DNA from: Gemmata sp051859125
GTDB taxonomy: Bacteria > Planctomycetota > Planctomycetia > Gemmatales > Gemmataceae
NCBI RefSeq assembly: GCF_051859125.1
Contig: NZ_JBHYGG010000258.1
Coordinates: 1-64,000, forward strand
Length of the DNA stretch: 64,000 nucleotides
Direction of reading: 5' to 3'
Numbering within the stretch: position 1 is the stretch's first letter; each line of letters begins with the position of its first letter. Under the pieces are notes generated by a model. That model saw nothing but the letters and a program-made list of their open reading frames with translations, was not told the origin of the DNA and made no database searches. A program made the translations under genes and the position numbers. Shown here one piece after another: positions 1 to 8,613 of the stretch.

Positions 1-60
1 CCACGGAGGGCGGCCCCTACCAGAGGTTGGTTCTCGGTGGGTAGGGGCCGCCCTCCGTGG
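1..60. repeat. Perfect 21-bp inverted repeat (hairpin)
   Basis: Positions 1-21 are exactly complementary to 40-60, leaving an 18-base loop. The stem is GC-rich and lies downstream of the minus-strand msrA gene, so it may act as a terminator. There is no T-run. It could equally be one copy of a dispersed palindromic repeat, as seen in other gaps of this window. Confidence 0.8.
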
Positions 61-158
61 CGGCCCGCGTGAGGCCGAGGATTTCGACCGAGCAACATTC
101 AAACCGTCGCCTCGGGAGGCAGGCAAGCATGTCTGCCCCACCAACTTGACACCCGCGG

Positions 159-842
159 TCACGGCGCGTCGGGCTTCAGCTTGTTGGCGAACACGGCCTT
201 CAGCTTCTCGACCTTCGGGCCGATGATCGCGCGGCAGTACGGCTGGCGCGGGTTGTCGGCGAAGTAGTTCTGGTGGTACCCCTCGGCCGGGTAGAACGCG
301 GTGAACGGCTCGATCTCGGTCACGAGCGGCCGCGGGAACACCTGCGCCGCGTCGATCTTCTGCTTGTAGAGTTCGGCCACCTGCCCCTGCCGGTCCGAGT
401 GCGTGAAGACCACCGAGCGGTACTGCGGGCCGACGTCGTTGCCCTGCCGGTTCCGCGTCGTCGGGTCGTGCGACCGCCAGAACACCTCCAGCAGCTCCGG
501 GTACGACACCACCGCGGGGTCGAACGTCACCTGGATCACCTCGGCGTGCCCCGTGCGGCCTGAGCACACCTGCTCGTAGGTCGGGTTCTTCTCGCTGCCG
601 CCGCTATACCCGGACACCACCTTCGTGACGCCCTTGAGTTGCTGGAACACGGCCTCGGTACACCAGAAGCACCCGGAGCCGAACGTGGCGAGTTCGGTCC
701 CGCCGGCCGCTGGAGTATTGGAACCGATCTCGGCGGCGTCGAGGACGGGGAAGTTCTCGGGCACGGTGAACTCGCTTCGGAGGGCGACGAACAGGCCGGC
801 GACCGCAACCGCGAGCGCCGCCCAGGCCAGTTTACGCGACAT
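159..842 (-). CDS. msrA: Peptide-methionine (S)-S-oxide reductase MsrA
   Basis: Reduces methionine-S-sulfoxide in oxidised proteins. The signature GCFWCTE holds the catalytic Cys58 and a second Cys at 61. It is followed by the family segments GYSGG and GHAEVIQVTFDP, and YHQNYF near the C-terminus. Length is 227 aa; the extra ~45 residues at the N-terminus contain one hydrophobic stretch (about residues 5-21), which suggests a signal anchor and an envelope location rather than the cytoplasmic form. It stands alone, with a perfect hairpin beyond its 3' end. The start codon is the only ATG that retains the hydrophobic segment. Identity is secure; export is inferred. Confidence 0.95.
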   Translation of the reverse strand: MSRKLAWAALAVAVAGLFVALRSEFTVPENFPVLDAAEIGSNTPAAGGTELATFGSGCFWCTEAVFQQLKGVTKVVSGYSGGSEKNPTYEQVCSGRTGHAEVIQVTFDPAVVSYPELLEVFWRSHDPTTRNRQGNDVGPQYRSVVFTHSDRQGQVAELYKQKIDAAQVFPRPLVTEIEPFTAFYPAEGYHQNYFADNPRQPYCRAIIGPKVEKLKAVFANKLKPDAP

Positions 843-1201
843 GTGGTGCGGTCCCCAAGCGGGCTTCGAGTGTGCGACACCTGATTATAGACCCACCGCG
901 GGGCCGGCGGTCAACTCGTGCGCCGGGCCGCTCGCCGGCTCCGGGGCAGCCCGCCAAGGCCTTCGGACGAGAGGACAGAGCCCCAGGGGACAGAAGGTGA
1001 GGGCCGAAGGGCCTCGTTTCGCGCTTCCGCGCTCTGCCCGTCTGAGGTTCTGGCCGCTGGTCCCTTCGCCCCGCAGGAGCCGACGGACGGGCGAGCGTGC
1101 CCCGGCGGTGCCGTGCGTGCGAACGCGCCGCGCCGGTGTCCGAACCCGCCCGCCGCGTACACTGATACTCGTCGCTCACTCACACCCGCCCAGGGCCCGC
1201 G
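843..1201. other. Intergenic region between divergent genes
   Basis: About 360 bases between msrA (minus) and a zinc-ribbon protein (plus). Reading frames cross it in several phases but show only low-complexity Arg/Pro/Ala composition typical of shadow frames in GC-rich DNA. I see no convincing gene or RNA; promoters for both flanking genes should lie here but I cannot place them. Confidence 0.5.
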
Positions 1202-1789
1202 GTGATCCGCTTCAACTGTTCGAGCTGCGGCCGGTACTCCGAGGTGCCCCTCGCGCTGGCGCGGCTCCCGCTCCTGTGCAAGGGGTGCGGGCAACCGCTC
1301 GTCGTACCCGAGGCCAGCACGGTGGAGCCCGAACCGCCGCCCCGACCCGCCGAGCGCCCGGCCGTTCCGAAGCTCACGAAGCCGGTTCCCGTCCCGCCGC
1401 CCGAACCCGAACCCGAGTCCGAACTCGCCGACGAGTCGCCGAAGCCCGCACCCAAGCCGCCGGTGCGCCGCAAGCCGGCTCCGGTGCCAGAGCCCGCCCC
1501 GGAAAAGCCCCGGCGGCCGCGCGCCAACCCGCTGCCGGTGATCGCCGACGGGTGCGTCGCGCTCCTGTTGCTTCTGCTCGGGGCGTACCTGGGCGAACTG
1601 CTGGCCCGCAAGCCGACGGCCCAGGTGTGGCGAGACGCCGGCTCCGCGGTGACGTTCCCGCCCGAGGATCTCATCCTCTGGCTCGGCCCGCCGTCGGTCC
1701 TCGTGCTCGTGTACTTGCTGCTCGCGTCGAAGGGCCGCGGCGTCGGCGGCTGGCTGAAGCGCCGAATGGGGGGCGGCGAGTCGGGGTAA
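1202..1789 (+). CDS. Zinc-ribbon, proline-rich membrane protein of unknown function
   Basis: A 195-aa protein starting with GTG. Residues 6-29 form a zinc ribbon, with Cys pairs at 6/9 and 26/29. A long Pro/Glu/Lys-rich linker (about 35-110) follows, then two hydrophobic segments (about 115-133 and 152-172) and a basic tail. Short zinc-ribbon plus disordered linker plus membrane anchor proteins are common in planctomycetes, but I do not recognise a named family. The start is chosen because the first Cys pair lies only five residues in; no strong ribosome binding site is visible. Its end is two bases from the end of the convergent lipoprotein gene. Confidence 0.75.
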   Translation: MIRFNCSSCGRYSEVPLALARLPLLCKGCGQPLVVPEASTVEPEPPPRPAERPAVPKLTKPVPVPPPEPEPESELADESPKPAPKPPVRRKPAPVPEPAPEKPRRPRANPLPVIADGCVALLLLLLGAYLGELLARKPTAQVWRDAGSAVTFPPEDLILWLGPPSVLVLVYLLLASKGRGVGGWLKRRMGGGESG

Positions 1790-1791
1790 CT

Positions 1792-2646
1792 TCACTTCTT
1801 CCAGGCGGCCTGAGCGGCGACGGACGGGCGCTTGGCCGCGCCGGTGATGGGCGGGAGGTCCGGGGCGGTTGGAAGCGTCGCGGGGCGGGCACGGATCACC
1901 AGCACCCGCTGCCGCGGGCGGCCCCCGGCGTCGGCGCTGAACAGGACCGAGCCGAGCGTGTCGGCCGCGGCCGCGTCCCAGCCCACGATCAGGTAGTCGT
2001 CCGGGCCGAGAGTCGTCTCGACGCCGAGTGCCGCGTACTTCTCGCTCGGCACCTCGTTGTGCTGGGCAAACTTCGTCCCGTCCTCGTTCGGGCGGAGCCA
2101 CTGCTGGCGGTCGCCGTGCTGCACCTGCGGCTCGCACCACACCCGCACCCGGCCGTCCGACGCCTGCTGCGGCCGCACCAGCACCCCGCACCTGGCCTGT
2201 GTCAGTTCGACTGTGGTCGCCTTGCCGCCCAGGTCGGTCCGCACCTCGTATTTGCACGCCCCCGCTGTCGCGGTCGGGAGCACCGTGTCCTTGCGCATCT
2301 GGAACGTCGTGAGCTGCGGGCTGACGGTGTCGGTCTCGGAGCCGAGCAGCGTCTGGAGCCTCTGCGGGCCGGTGCCACTGATGACGCCGACCCGCAGCCC
2401 GTTCTCGTCGAGCAGCGCGCGGGTCTCCGGCGAGCCGACGGGGGTCGCTTCGGTCCAGAGGTCGCGGTCGATGAACGTGTCGCCCAGGGGTTGCTCGATC
2501 AGCACCGACTCGACGACGAGCCCGTCGATCTGCCGCGGCGGGGTGAGCGACTTCACGATGGTGGGGACGCTCGGCCGGCGGTGGACGCACCCCACCACCG
2601 ACCCGCACGCCAGCACCAGGAGCAGCCCCGCTACCCGCATCCGCAC
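1792..2646 (-). CDS. Predicted lipoprotein of unknown function
   Basis: A 284-aa protein with a short basic N-terminus, a hydrophobic stretch and a lipobox (SVVGC, Cys at about 20), so it is expected to be lipid-anchored after export. The rest is a soluble domain without a motif I recognise; the tail is Ala/Pro/Lys-rich. It is convergent with the zinc-ribbon gene and divergent from the acyltransferase operon. The ATG start is consistent with the signal peptide. No function is assigned. Confidence 0.75.
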   Translation of the reverse strand: MRMRVAGLLLVLACGSVVGCVHRRPSVPTIVKSLTPPRQIDGLVVESVLIEQPLGDTFIDRDLWTEATPVGSPETRALLDENGLRVGVISGTGPQRLQTLLGSETDTVSPQLTTFQMRKDTVLPTATAGACKYEVRTDLGGKATTVELTQARCGVLVRPQQASDGRVRVWCEPQVQHGDRQQWLRPNEDGTKFAQHNEVPSEKYAALGVETTLGPDDYLIVGWDAAAADTLGSVLFSADAGGRPRQRVLVIRARPATLPTAPDLPPITGAAKRPSVAAQAAWKK

Positions 2647-2801
2647 GCCCCTCGGCCCGTGGTCGCACTTTGGGGCGACGCATAACTGCGGCCCCGCGGG
2701 CCGTCAAGCCGAGGTCGCGCCGGGGCGCGGCACCGGGGTTGACCCCCACTTCGCGCTCTGGCATAGTCTCGGACCCGATACACCCACGGACGGGTCCGGC
2801 C

Positions 2802-4340
2802 ATGCCCCTGACGCTACTCGCCGACGCCCTGCCGCCCGCCGAGGCCGCCGCGCTCCAGTCGGCCCCGCAGTACTTCCAGTGGCTGCACTCGTGGCTGCCG
2901 GCCCCGTTCTTCCACACGCAGGCGTTCCTGGTCTTCTTCGCCGCGGTGTTCGCCCTGTACTGGGCGCTCCCGCGGCGGTGGCCGATGCTCCGCATCTACC
3001 TTCTCGTGGTCGCGAGCTTCCACTTCTACGCCGCGTGGAGCTACGACCTCGCGTTCCTCGTCACCGGCACCACGCTCGCCGACTACCTGTTCGGCCGGGC
3101 GATGGCCGCGACCAAGCGGGACCGGTGGCGGTTCGCGGTCATGATCGCCAGCGTCACAATGAACCTCGGCGTCCTGTGCTACTTCAAGTACCGCGGGTTC
3201 TTCCTCAACGAACTGTTCGACGGGCTCACCCGCCTGGGGTACGACCCCGGCTACCAGAAGCTCAACCCGCTGGCGCTGTTCATCCCGTTCGGCATCAGCT
3301 TCTACACGTTCGAGGCGATCAGCTACGCGGTGGACGTGTACCGGCGGAAGATCCCGGCCGAGACGAGCCTGCCGCGGTTCCTGCTGTTCATCCTGTTCTT
3401 CCCGCACCTGGTCGCCGGGCCGATCGTGCGGGCCGGCGACTTCCTCCGCCAGACCCGGCGGCCCAAGCGGTGGAACTGGGTGCGGGCGCAGGTGGGCGTG
3501 CAACTGTTCCTGATGGGCGTGTTCAAGAAGCTCGCGATCGCCGACCGGATGGCGCTGTTCTGCGACCCGGTGATCGCCGACCCGGACAAGTACGGCACCG
3601 GCACGTGCTGGCTCGCGGTGCTGGCCTACGCGGTCCGCATCTACTGCGACTTCTCGGGCTACTCGGACATGGCGCTGGGGCTGGCCCACCTGCTGGGCTA
3701 CAAGCTGACGAACAACTTCGCGATGCCGTACCTCTCGGCGAACGTGACCGAGTTCTGGCGGCGGTGGCACATCTCGCTCTCGACGTGGCTCCGGGACTAC
3801 GTGTTCATTCCGCTCGGCGGGAGCCGCGGCGGGCGGTGGGCGACGCACCGGAACCTGATGCTCACGATGGTGCTCGGCGGGCTGTGGCACGGGGCCGCGT
3901 GGGGCTACGTCCTGTGGGGCGTCGCGCACGGGCTGCTGCTCGTGCTGCACAAGCAGTTCAAGGACTGGTGCGAGCCGCGGCCGCGGGTGTCGGCGGTGCT
4001 GGAGTCGTACCCGGGCACGGCGCTCCGCGTGTTCGTGACGTTCCTCGCCGTGAGCCTGTGCTGGGTGCTGTTCCAGCCGGACCTGTCGAAGGCGCTGGAC
4101 CTGTACCGGCACCTGTTCTCGCTGCACCGCGGGCTGCCGCTGCCGCTGCCGAACAAGAGCCTGTGGGTGCTGGCCGGGTTCGTGCTGGCGTGCCACCTGC
4201 TGGTGCGGTCCGGCGCGTGGGACCGGATCCACGCCCGGCTCCCGGCTCCGGTCCTGGGCACCGGGTACGCGGTGTGCCTGTGCGCCGCGATGGTCCTGGC
4301 CCCGGACACGGGCACCACGTTCATCTACTTCCAGTTCTGA
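2802..4340 (+). CDS. MBOAT family O-acyltransferase (AlgI/DltB-like)
   Basis: Multipass membrane acyltransferase that moves acyl (usually acetyl) groups across the membrane onto extracellular polysaccharide. The AlgI-type signature is clear: VTEFWRRWHISLSTWLRDYV, then IPLGGSRGG, and the catalytic-His segment GLWHGAAWGY. Also typical are FPHLVAGPIVRAGDFLRQ and YCDFSGYSDMA. About 513 aa is the usual length. The start at 2802 is preferred over an upstream in-frame codon at 2670, because the upstream 44 residues are Arg/Pro-rich and not conserved-looking. It begins a four-gene plus-strand operon with three SGNH-like genes, the partner type seen in alginate and other polymer acetylation systems. 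The target polymer is unknown. Confidence 0.93.
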   Translation: MPLTLLADALPPAEAAALQSAPQYFQWLHSWLPAPFFHTQAFLVFFAAVFALYWALPRRWPMLRIYLLVVASFHFYAAWSYDLAFLVTGTTLADYLFGRAMAATKRDRWRFAVMIASVTMNLGVLCYFKYRGFFLNELFDGLTRLGYDPGYQKLNPLALFIPFGISFYTFEAISYAVDVYRRKIPAETSLPRFLLFILFFPHLVAGPIVRAGDFLRQTRRPKRWNWVRAQVGVQLFLMGVFKKLAIADRMALFCDPVIADPDKYGTGTCWLAVLAYAVRIYCDFSGYSDMALGLAHLLGYKLTNNFAMPYLSANVTEFWRRWHISLSTWLRDYVFIPLGGSRGGRWATHRNLMLTMVLGGLWHGAAWGYVLWGVAHGLLLVLHKQFKDWCEPRPRVSAVLESYPGTALRVFVTFLAVSLCWVLFQPDLSKALDLYRHLFSLHRGLPLPLPNKSLWVLAGFVLACHLLVRSGAWDRIHARLPAPVLGTGYAVCLCAAMVLAPDTGTTFIYFQF

Positions 4341-4361
4341 CCCGACGCGGGGCGACCGCCT

Positions 4362-5426
4362 GTGAGAGTGCGAACGCGAGCCCTCGTGCCGTGGCCCCGG
4401 CCCGCGACCGCCTCAGTGCGGTCCCGGCCGGCGACGGCGCGCTCGCGTTCGCGGCGCGCACTCGCCACGGGTTTCCTGGCGCTGCTCGCCGCGACCGCCG
4501 GCCTCTCGGCGCTCGGCGAGGCGTCGTACCTCGTCCGCGACCCGGCCTACGGCGACCTCGAAGCGCGACTCGCCGTGGTCGAGCGGACCGACCCATCGCC
4601 CGCGGTGTTCCTCGGCACGTCGCGGGTGAACTCGGGGTTCGACGCCGGCCGCGCCGGCGCCTTCAACTTCGGCGTGCCGGGCACGGGACCGGTCACGCAC
4701 AACGTCTACCTGCGCCGCCTGATCGCTGCGGGCCACCGACCACGTTTGCTGCTCGTCGAGGTGCTGCCGGCGCTGGCGGCCGATCTCGGGGGCGAGCCGC
4801 TCGAAGCCCGCATGATCGACGGCTCGCGGTTCACGCGCGACGAACTGGACCGCCTCGCGGGGTACGGCGTCCCGCGCGACCGGCTCCATTCGCAGTGGCG
4901 CGGCACACGGACGAACCCGTGGCTCGGGCTCCGGTTCCAGCTCCTCGGCCGCGTGGCCCCGTGGGCAGTGCCGCCCCACCGCCGGTACGACGAAGGCCGC
5001 ACCGGCGACGCCCGCGGCTGGCACCGCATCCCCGAGGAGGTGCTGACGCCCGCACTCGTCGCCGCGAGCCGCGCCCGCGCCCGCAGCGACTACGCCGACG
5101 TGCTGCGCACTCTTACGCCCGGCGGCCCCGCGGAGCGCGCCCTCCGCGACACGGTGCGCCTGGCACACGAGCACGGAATCCCAGTCCGGCTCGTCGTGAT
5201 GCCCGAGGCCGCGTGGTTCCGCGACCTGGTGCCCGCCGAAGTCGGGGCGCGGTTCGACCGCTGGCTCGCGCGGCTCGCGGGCGAGGAAGGGTGCCCGGTG
5301 ACCGACGCCCGCCGGTGGGTGCCCGACACCGGCTTCGCCGACGGGCACCACTTGCTCCCCGGCGGGGCCGCGACGTTCACCGACCGCCTCACCGCCGAGG
5401 TGCTCGCTCCCGAGGTGACACCGTGA
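4362..5426 (+). CDS. SGNH/GDSL-like protein, copy 1 of 3 (polysaccharide acylation partner)
   Basis: A 354-aa protein with a basic N-terminus and one membrane-anchor segment (about 27-48), followed by a periplasmic domain. The domain carries a serine block VFLGTSRVNSGF and a C-terminal DGHHLLPGGA block with the Asp-x-x-His pair expected of SGNH hydrolase-fold proteins such as AlgJ/AlgX. A GTG start 21 bases after the MBOAT stop indicates an operon; GTG at 4368 is an alternative. It shares the same layout as the next two genes (EYGR/AYGD-like segment after the anchor, GSSR/GTSR, VEVLP, DGxH). Acyl-transfer or esterase activity is inferred from fold and context. Confidence 0.8.
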   Translation: MRVRTRALVPWPRPATASVRSRPATARSRSRRALATGFLALLAATAGLSALGEASYLVRDPAYGDLEARLAVVERTDPSPAVFLGTSRVNSGFDAGRAGAFNFGVPGTGPVTHNVYLRRLIAAGHRPRLLLVEVLPALAADLGGEPLEARMIDGSRFTRDELDRLAGYGVPRDRLHSQWRGTRTNPWLGLRFQLLGRVAPWAVPPHRRYDEGRTGDARGWHRIPEEVLTPALVAASRARARSDYADVLRTLTPGGPAERALRDTVRLAHEHGIPVRLVVMPEAAWFRDLVPAEVGARFDRWLARLAGEEGCPVTDARRWVPDTGFADGHHLLPGGAATFTDRLTAEVLAPEVTP

Positions 5427-6553
5427 CACGCACCGTTCGCCTCCGCCTCGCGTGGCTCGCACGGCTCAAGCTGCCGCGCGCCTCCGTCGAACGCGCGGCT
5501 CCTGTTCGGCGCCACAAGGCGCGGCCGACGCTGCTCTGGTTCGGCGTCGCAGCCCTCGCGCTCAACGCACTCGTTGGCGCGGTGTCGTCCGATGCCCGGG
5601 TGCGCGACCCCGAGTACGGCCGCCGCACGAGCCAACTCCGCGCGCGGCTCGCCGAGAATCCCGGCCGGCCGCTCGTGCTGGTCGTCGGCAGCTCACGGAC
5701 CGCGATGGGCCTGCGCCCCGCCGAGTGGGAGGCCACGCGGCCCGCCGACCCGACCCGGCCGGACCCGCTGCTGTTCAACGCGGCCCTCCTCGGCAGCGGC
5801 CCGATCATGGAGCAGATGGTCCTGCGCCGCGCGTACGCCGACGGGTTCCGGCCCGCGGTCGTGCTCATCGAGTACTGGCCGCCGTTCCTGCACAACGACG
5901 GCGGGTGGGTCGAGACGCACCGCATCGCCCGCGACCGCCTCATGGACGTGGACCGGCCGCTCGTCCGCGACTACTTCCCGGACGCGGCCCGGATCGAGCG
6001 GGAGATGGACTGGAAGAACCGGGTGCCCGCGTTCGGCCACCGCGAGCGGCTGCTGGTCCAGGTGGCGCACCGGTGGGTGCCGCCAGAGAAGCGCAGCGAC
6101 TGGACGTGGGACGACCTCGACGGGTGGGGGTGGAAGCCGGCCCCCGAGTTCGAGCCGGGGCTGACGCCGGCGCGGGCCGCGTGCCACGCCCGGTGCGCCG
6201 ACATCTACAACCCGCTGTTCGCGGCGTACCGCGTCGCGCCGGCAGCCGACCGCGCGTTCCGCGAGACGGTCGCGCTCGCCCGGGCGCACGGCGCGGCCGT
6301 CGGGTTCGTGTACCTCCCCGAGTCGACCGAGTTCCGGAAGCTGTACCCCGAGCGTGTCGAGCGGCTCGCCCGCGAGCACCTCGCCGGCCTGAGCCGCGAC
6401 CTCGGGGTGCCGGTGCTGAACACCCGCGACTGGATCGACGACGCGCTCATCATGGACGGCTTCCACCTGACGCGGCCCGGCGCGGCCGAGTACACCCGGA
6501 AGCTCGGCCCGGCCGTCGCACAGATGTTCCCCGCGACCGGGGGGCAGCCGTGA
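5423..6553 (+). CDS. SGNH/GDSL-like protein, copy 2 of 3
   Basis: A 376-aa paralogue of the preceding gene. It has an N-terminal basic stretch, an anchor helix (about 36-55), the serine block VVGSSRTAMGLRP, the segment IEYWPPF and the C-terminal DGFHLTRPGA block. The GTG start overlaps the preceding TGA as GTGA (5423-5426), which implies translational coupling. The reading frame is open far upstream, but only the coupled start gives the paralogue architecture. Two Cys in ARAACHARCADIYNP may form a disulfide in the periplasm. The role is the same as that of its neighbours, by inference. Confidence 0.8.
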   Translation: MTRTVRLRLAWLARLKLPRASVERAAPVRRHKARPTLLWFGVAALALNALVGAVSSDARVRDPEYGRRTSQLRARLAENPGRPLVLVVGSSRTAMGLRPAEWEATRPADPTRPDPLLFNAALLGSGPIMEQMVLRRAYADGFRPAVVLIEYWPPFLHNDGGWVETHRIARDRLMDVDRPLVRDYFPDAARIEREMDWKNRVPAFGHRERLLVQVAHRWVPPEKRSDWTWDDLDGWGWKPAPEFEPGLTPARAACHARCADIYNPLFAAYRVAPAADRAFRETVALARAHGAAVGFVYLPESTEFRKLYPERVERLAREHLAGLSRDLGVPVLNTRDWIDDALIMDGFHLTRPGAAEYTRKLGPAVAQMFPATGGQP

Positions 6554-7623
6554 ACACCCGCCTCCGTTTCGCAATCCCCCTCGCGCGATTCGCGGCCCCA
6601 ACTCCGCGGGCGGGCGACCGCCGCCGGTCCGCACGGGCCTCGCTGATGTGGGGCGCGGTCGCGTTCGTCGCGGCGGCGGCCGGCCTGGCGCTCGCGCTGG
6701 AGACGGTCAAGCCCGAGTGGCGCGACCCGGAGTTCGGGCACCGGATCGGCCGCCTGGCCCGCTCACACGAACCGGTGGTGCTGGTCGTCGGGTCGTCGCG
6801 GACGCAGAACGCGATCGCCCCCGCGGCGATGGGCGGCACGCGGGCGTTCAACTTCGGGCAGTCGGCCTCGACGCCCCTCAAGCAACTACTGGCGCTCCGC
6901 CGCGCGTTCGACGCCGGGGCGACGCCGGCGGCGGTGGTCGTGGAACTGTTCCCGCCGGTCATGGCCGTGGACGGTCCGGCCGACGGCGAGTTCCGCGACC
7001 GGGTCGCGCGGCTCTCCGCGGGCGACTTCCGCCGCCTCGATCCGTACCTCGCCGCGCCCGCCGCGCTGCGGGGCGACTGGCTCCGGGCACGGGCGAACCC
7101 GTGGTTCGCGCAGCGGCAGGTGCTGATGAGTCACTGGGTGCCGAACTGGCAGCCGTGGGACCGGCGGATCGACTTTCAGTGGGACACGCTCGACCCGCAC
7201 GGGTTCCAGCCGATCGCGGGCGTTACCCCCGAGTACCGCGAGCGGGCCACGGCGCACGCCCGCCGGGAGTACCGGGACGCCTTCATCGGGTTCCACCCGG
7301 GCGAAGTGTCGCACCGGGCGGTGCGCGACCTGGTGGCCGCGTGCCGCGAGCGGTCGGTCCCCGTGGCGTTCTTCGTGCCGCCCGTCTCGCCGGCGTTCCG
7401 GGCGGCGTTCGCGCCGGGCGTGCTGGACGCGGCCGAGGGGCACCTGCGCGGCCTGGCCGGGGAACTGAACGTCCCGGTCTTTTCGGCACCGCTCGACGCG
7501 CGCGAGGACGAGTTCATGGACGGCCACCACATGCTCCGGCACGGGGCCGAGCGGTACAGCCGGTGGCTCGCCGACACGCACCTGACGCCGTGGCTCCGTT
7601 CGCTCGGGCTACTCGACCGCTGA
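6550..7623 (+). CDS. SGNH/GDSL-like protein, copy 3 of 3
   Basis: A 357-aa third paralogue: anchor helix (about 33-53), serine block VVGSSRTQNAIAP, FNFGQSASTPLKQ, VELFPPV, and the C-terminal DGHHMLRHGA block. It again starts at a GTG that overlaps the previous stop as GTGA (6550-6553), so copies 1-3 are translated as a coupled series. Its 3' end overlaps the convergent rsmH gene by 15 bases, so antisense transcription across both ends is likely. Function is inferred as O-acyl transfer to, or editing of, an exported polymer together with the MBOAT protein. Confidence 0.8.
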   Translation: MNTRLRFAIPLARFAAPTPRAGDRRRSARASLMWGAVAFVAAAAGLALALETVKPEWRDPEFGHRIGRLARSHEPVVLVVGSSRTQNAIAPAAMGGTRAFNFGQSASTPLKQLLALRRAFDAGATPAAVVVELFPPVMAVDGPADGEFRDRVARLSAGDFRRLDPYLAAPAALRGDWLRARANPWFAQRQVLMSHWVPNWQPWDRRIDFQWDTLDPHGFQPIAGVTPEYRERATAHARREYRDAFIGFHPGEVSHRAVRDLVAACRERSVPVAFFVPPVSPAFRAAFAPGVLDAAEGHLRGLAGELNVPVFSAPLDAREDEFMDGHHMLRHGAERYSRWLADTHLTPWLRSLGLLDR

Positions 7624-8604
7624 CGCCCGCCGCGCCCACCGGAGCTTCGCCGACCGCGACCGCGGGTTCTCCTTCCGCTCCTCGAACGTCGGCCGCACCG
7701 CGTCGGCGCTCACCGCCCCGTACACGCCGGCGCGGAGCCCGTCCCGGAACGCCACCTTCACGAGCCGGTCCTCGCCGCTGTGGAAGCTGATGATCGCGGC
7801 CGCCGCACCGGGCTTCAAAATGGTCGGGAGCACGCGGAGCAGGTGCGCGAGGCTCCCGAGCTCGCGGTTCACGAGGATGCGGAGCGCCTGGAACACGCGG
7901 GTGCTCGGCCCCAAGAGCTGCTTCCGCTCCGGCGGCGCGCCCGGCGTGCGACTCACCTGCACGGGGGCCGCCCGCTCGATCAACTCGCGCAGCTCCTTCG
8001 TGCGCTCGACGGGCGCGGTCGCCCGCTGCTGAACGATCGCGGACGCGATCGCGTCGGCCCGCGGCTCGTCGCCGAGGTCGCGGAAGCACGCCGCGAGTTC
8101 CTCCTCGGGGAGCGTCGCGAGGAGCTGCGCCGCGGTGCGGCCGCGGGTCGGGTCCATCCGCATGTCGAGCGGGCCGTCCCGCATGAACGAGAACCCGCGG
8201 CGGCGGTCGTCGACCTGCATGCTCGACATGCCCAGATCGGCGAGGAGCCCGTCGACCTGCGTGACCCCTTCGGCCGCGAGGACGCCGGTGAGCCCCGCGA
8301 AGTTCGTGTGGTGCAGCGCGAACAGGCCGCCGGCCGCTTCGAGCCTGGCGCGGGCGGGCTCGATGTTGGCCGGGTCGAGGTCGGTGGCGACGAGGAGCCC
8401 GTCGGGCGCGACGCGCGCGAGGAGTTCGAGGGCGTGGCCGGCGAACCCGAGGGTGCAATCGACGACCGTCTGGCCGGGCCGCGGGTCCAGCGCCGCGAGG
8501 ACCTCGGCGAGCAGCACGGGCTTGTGCTCGCCCGCCGCGGTCGACCGCCGCACGCGCTTCCGCCAGAACGGCCGCCGCTTCTTCTTGGGTGCCTCGTCGC
8601 TCAT
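7609..8604 (-). CDS. rsmH: 16S rRNA (cytosine(1402)-N(4))-methyltransferase RsmH
   Basis: SAM-dependent methylation of C1402 in the 16S rRNA decoding centre. Diagnostic segments are KPVLLAEVL, VVDCTLGFAGHA, LLADLGMSSMQVDD, GFSFMRDGPLDMRMD, ISFHSGEDR and the C-terminal NPRSRSAKLR. Length is 331 aa, with an N-terminal extension of about 25 mostly basic residues. In most bacteria this gene opens the division/cell-wall cluster after mraZ; here it stands alone beside a Uma2 gene, in keeping with planctomycetes, which lack FtsZ. The stop lies inside the convergent SGNH-like gene. Confidence 0.95.
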   Translation of the reverse strand: MSDEAPKKKRRPFWRKRVRRSTAAGEHKPVLLAEVLAALDPRPGQTVVDCTLGFAGHALELLARVAPDGLLVATDLDPANIEPARARLEAAGGLFALHHTNFAGLTGVLAAEGVTQVDGLLADLGMSSMQVDDRRRGFSFMRDGPLDMRMDPTRGRTAAQLLATLPEEELAACFRDLGDEPRADAIASAIVQQRATAPVERTKELRELIERAAPVQVSRTPGAPPERKQLLGPSTRVFQALRILVNRELGSLAHLLRVLPTILKPGAAAAIISFHSGEDRLVKVAFRDGLRAGVYGAVSADAVRPTFEERKENPRSRSAKLRWARRASAVE

Positions 8605-8613
8605 CGGGTCATT

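Noticed and set aside
911..2995. Very long minus-strand open frame across msrA, zinc-ribbon and lipoprotein genes
   Set aside because: Arg/Ala/Gly/Pro-rich in alternating patterns, crosses real genes in both orientations; a GC-skew shadow.
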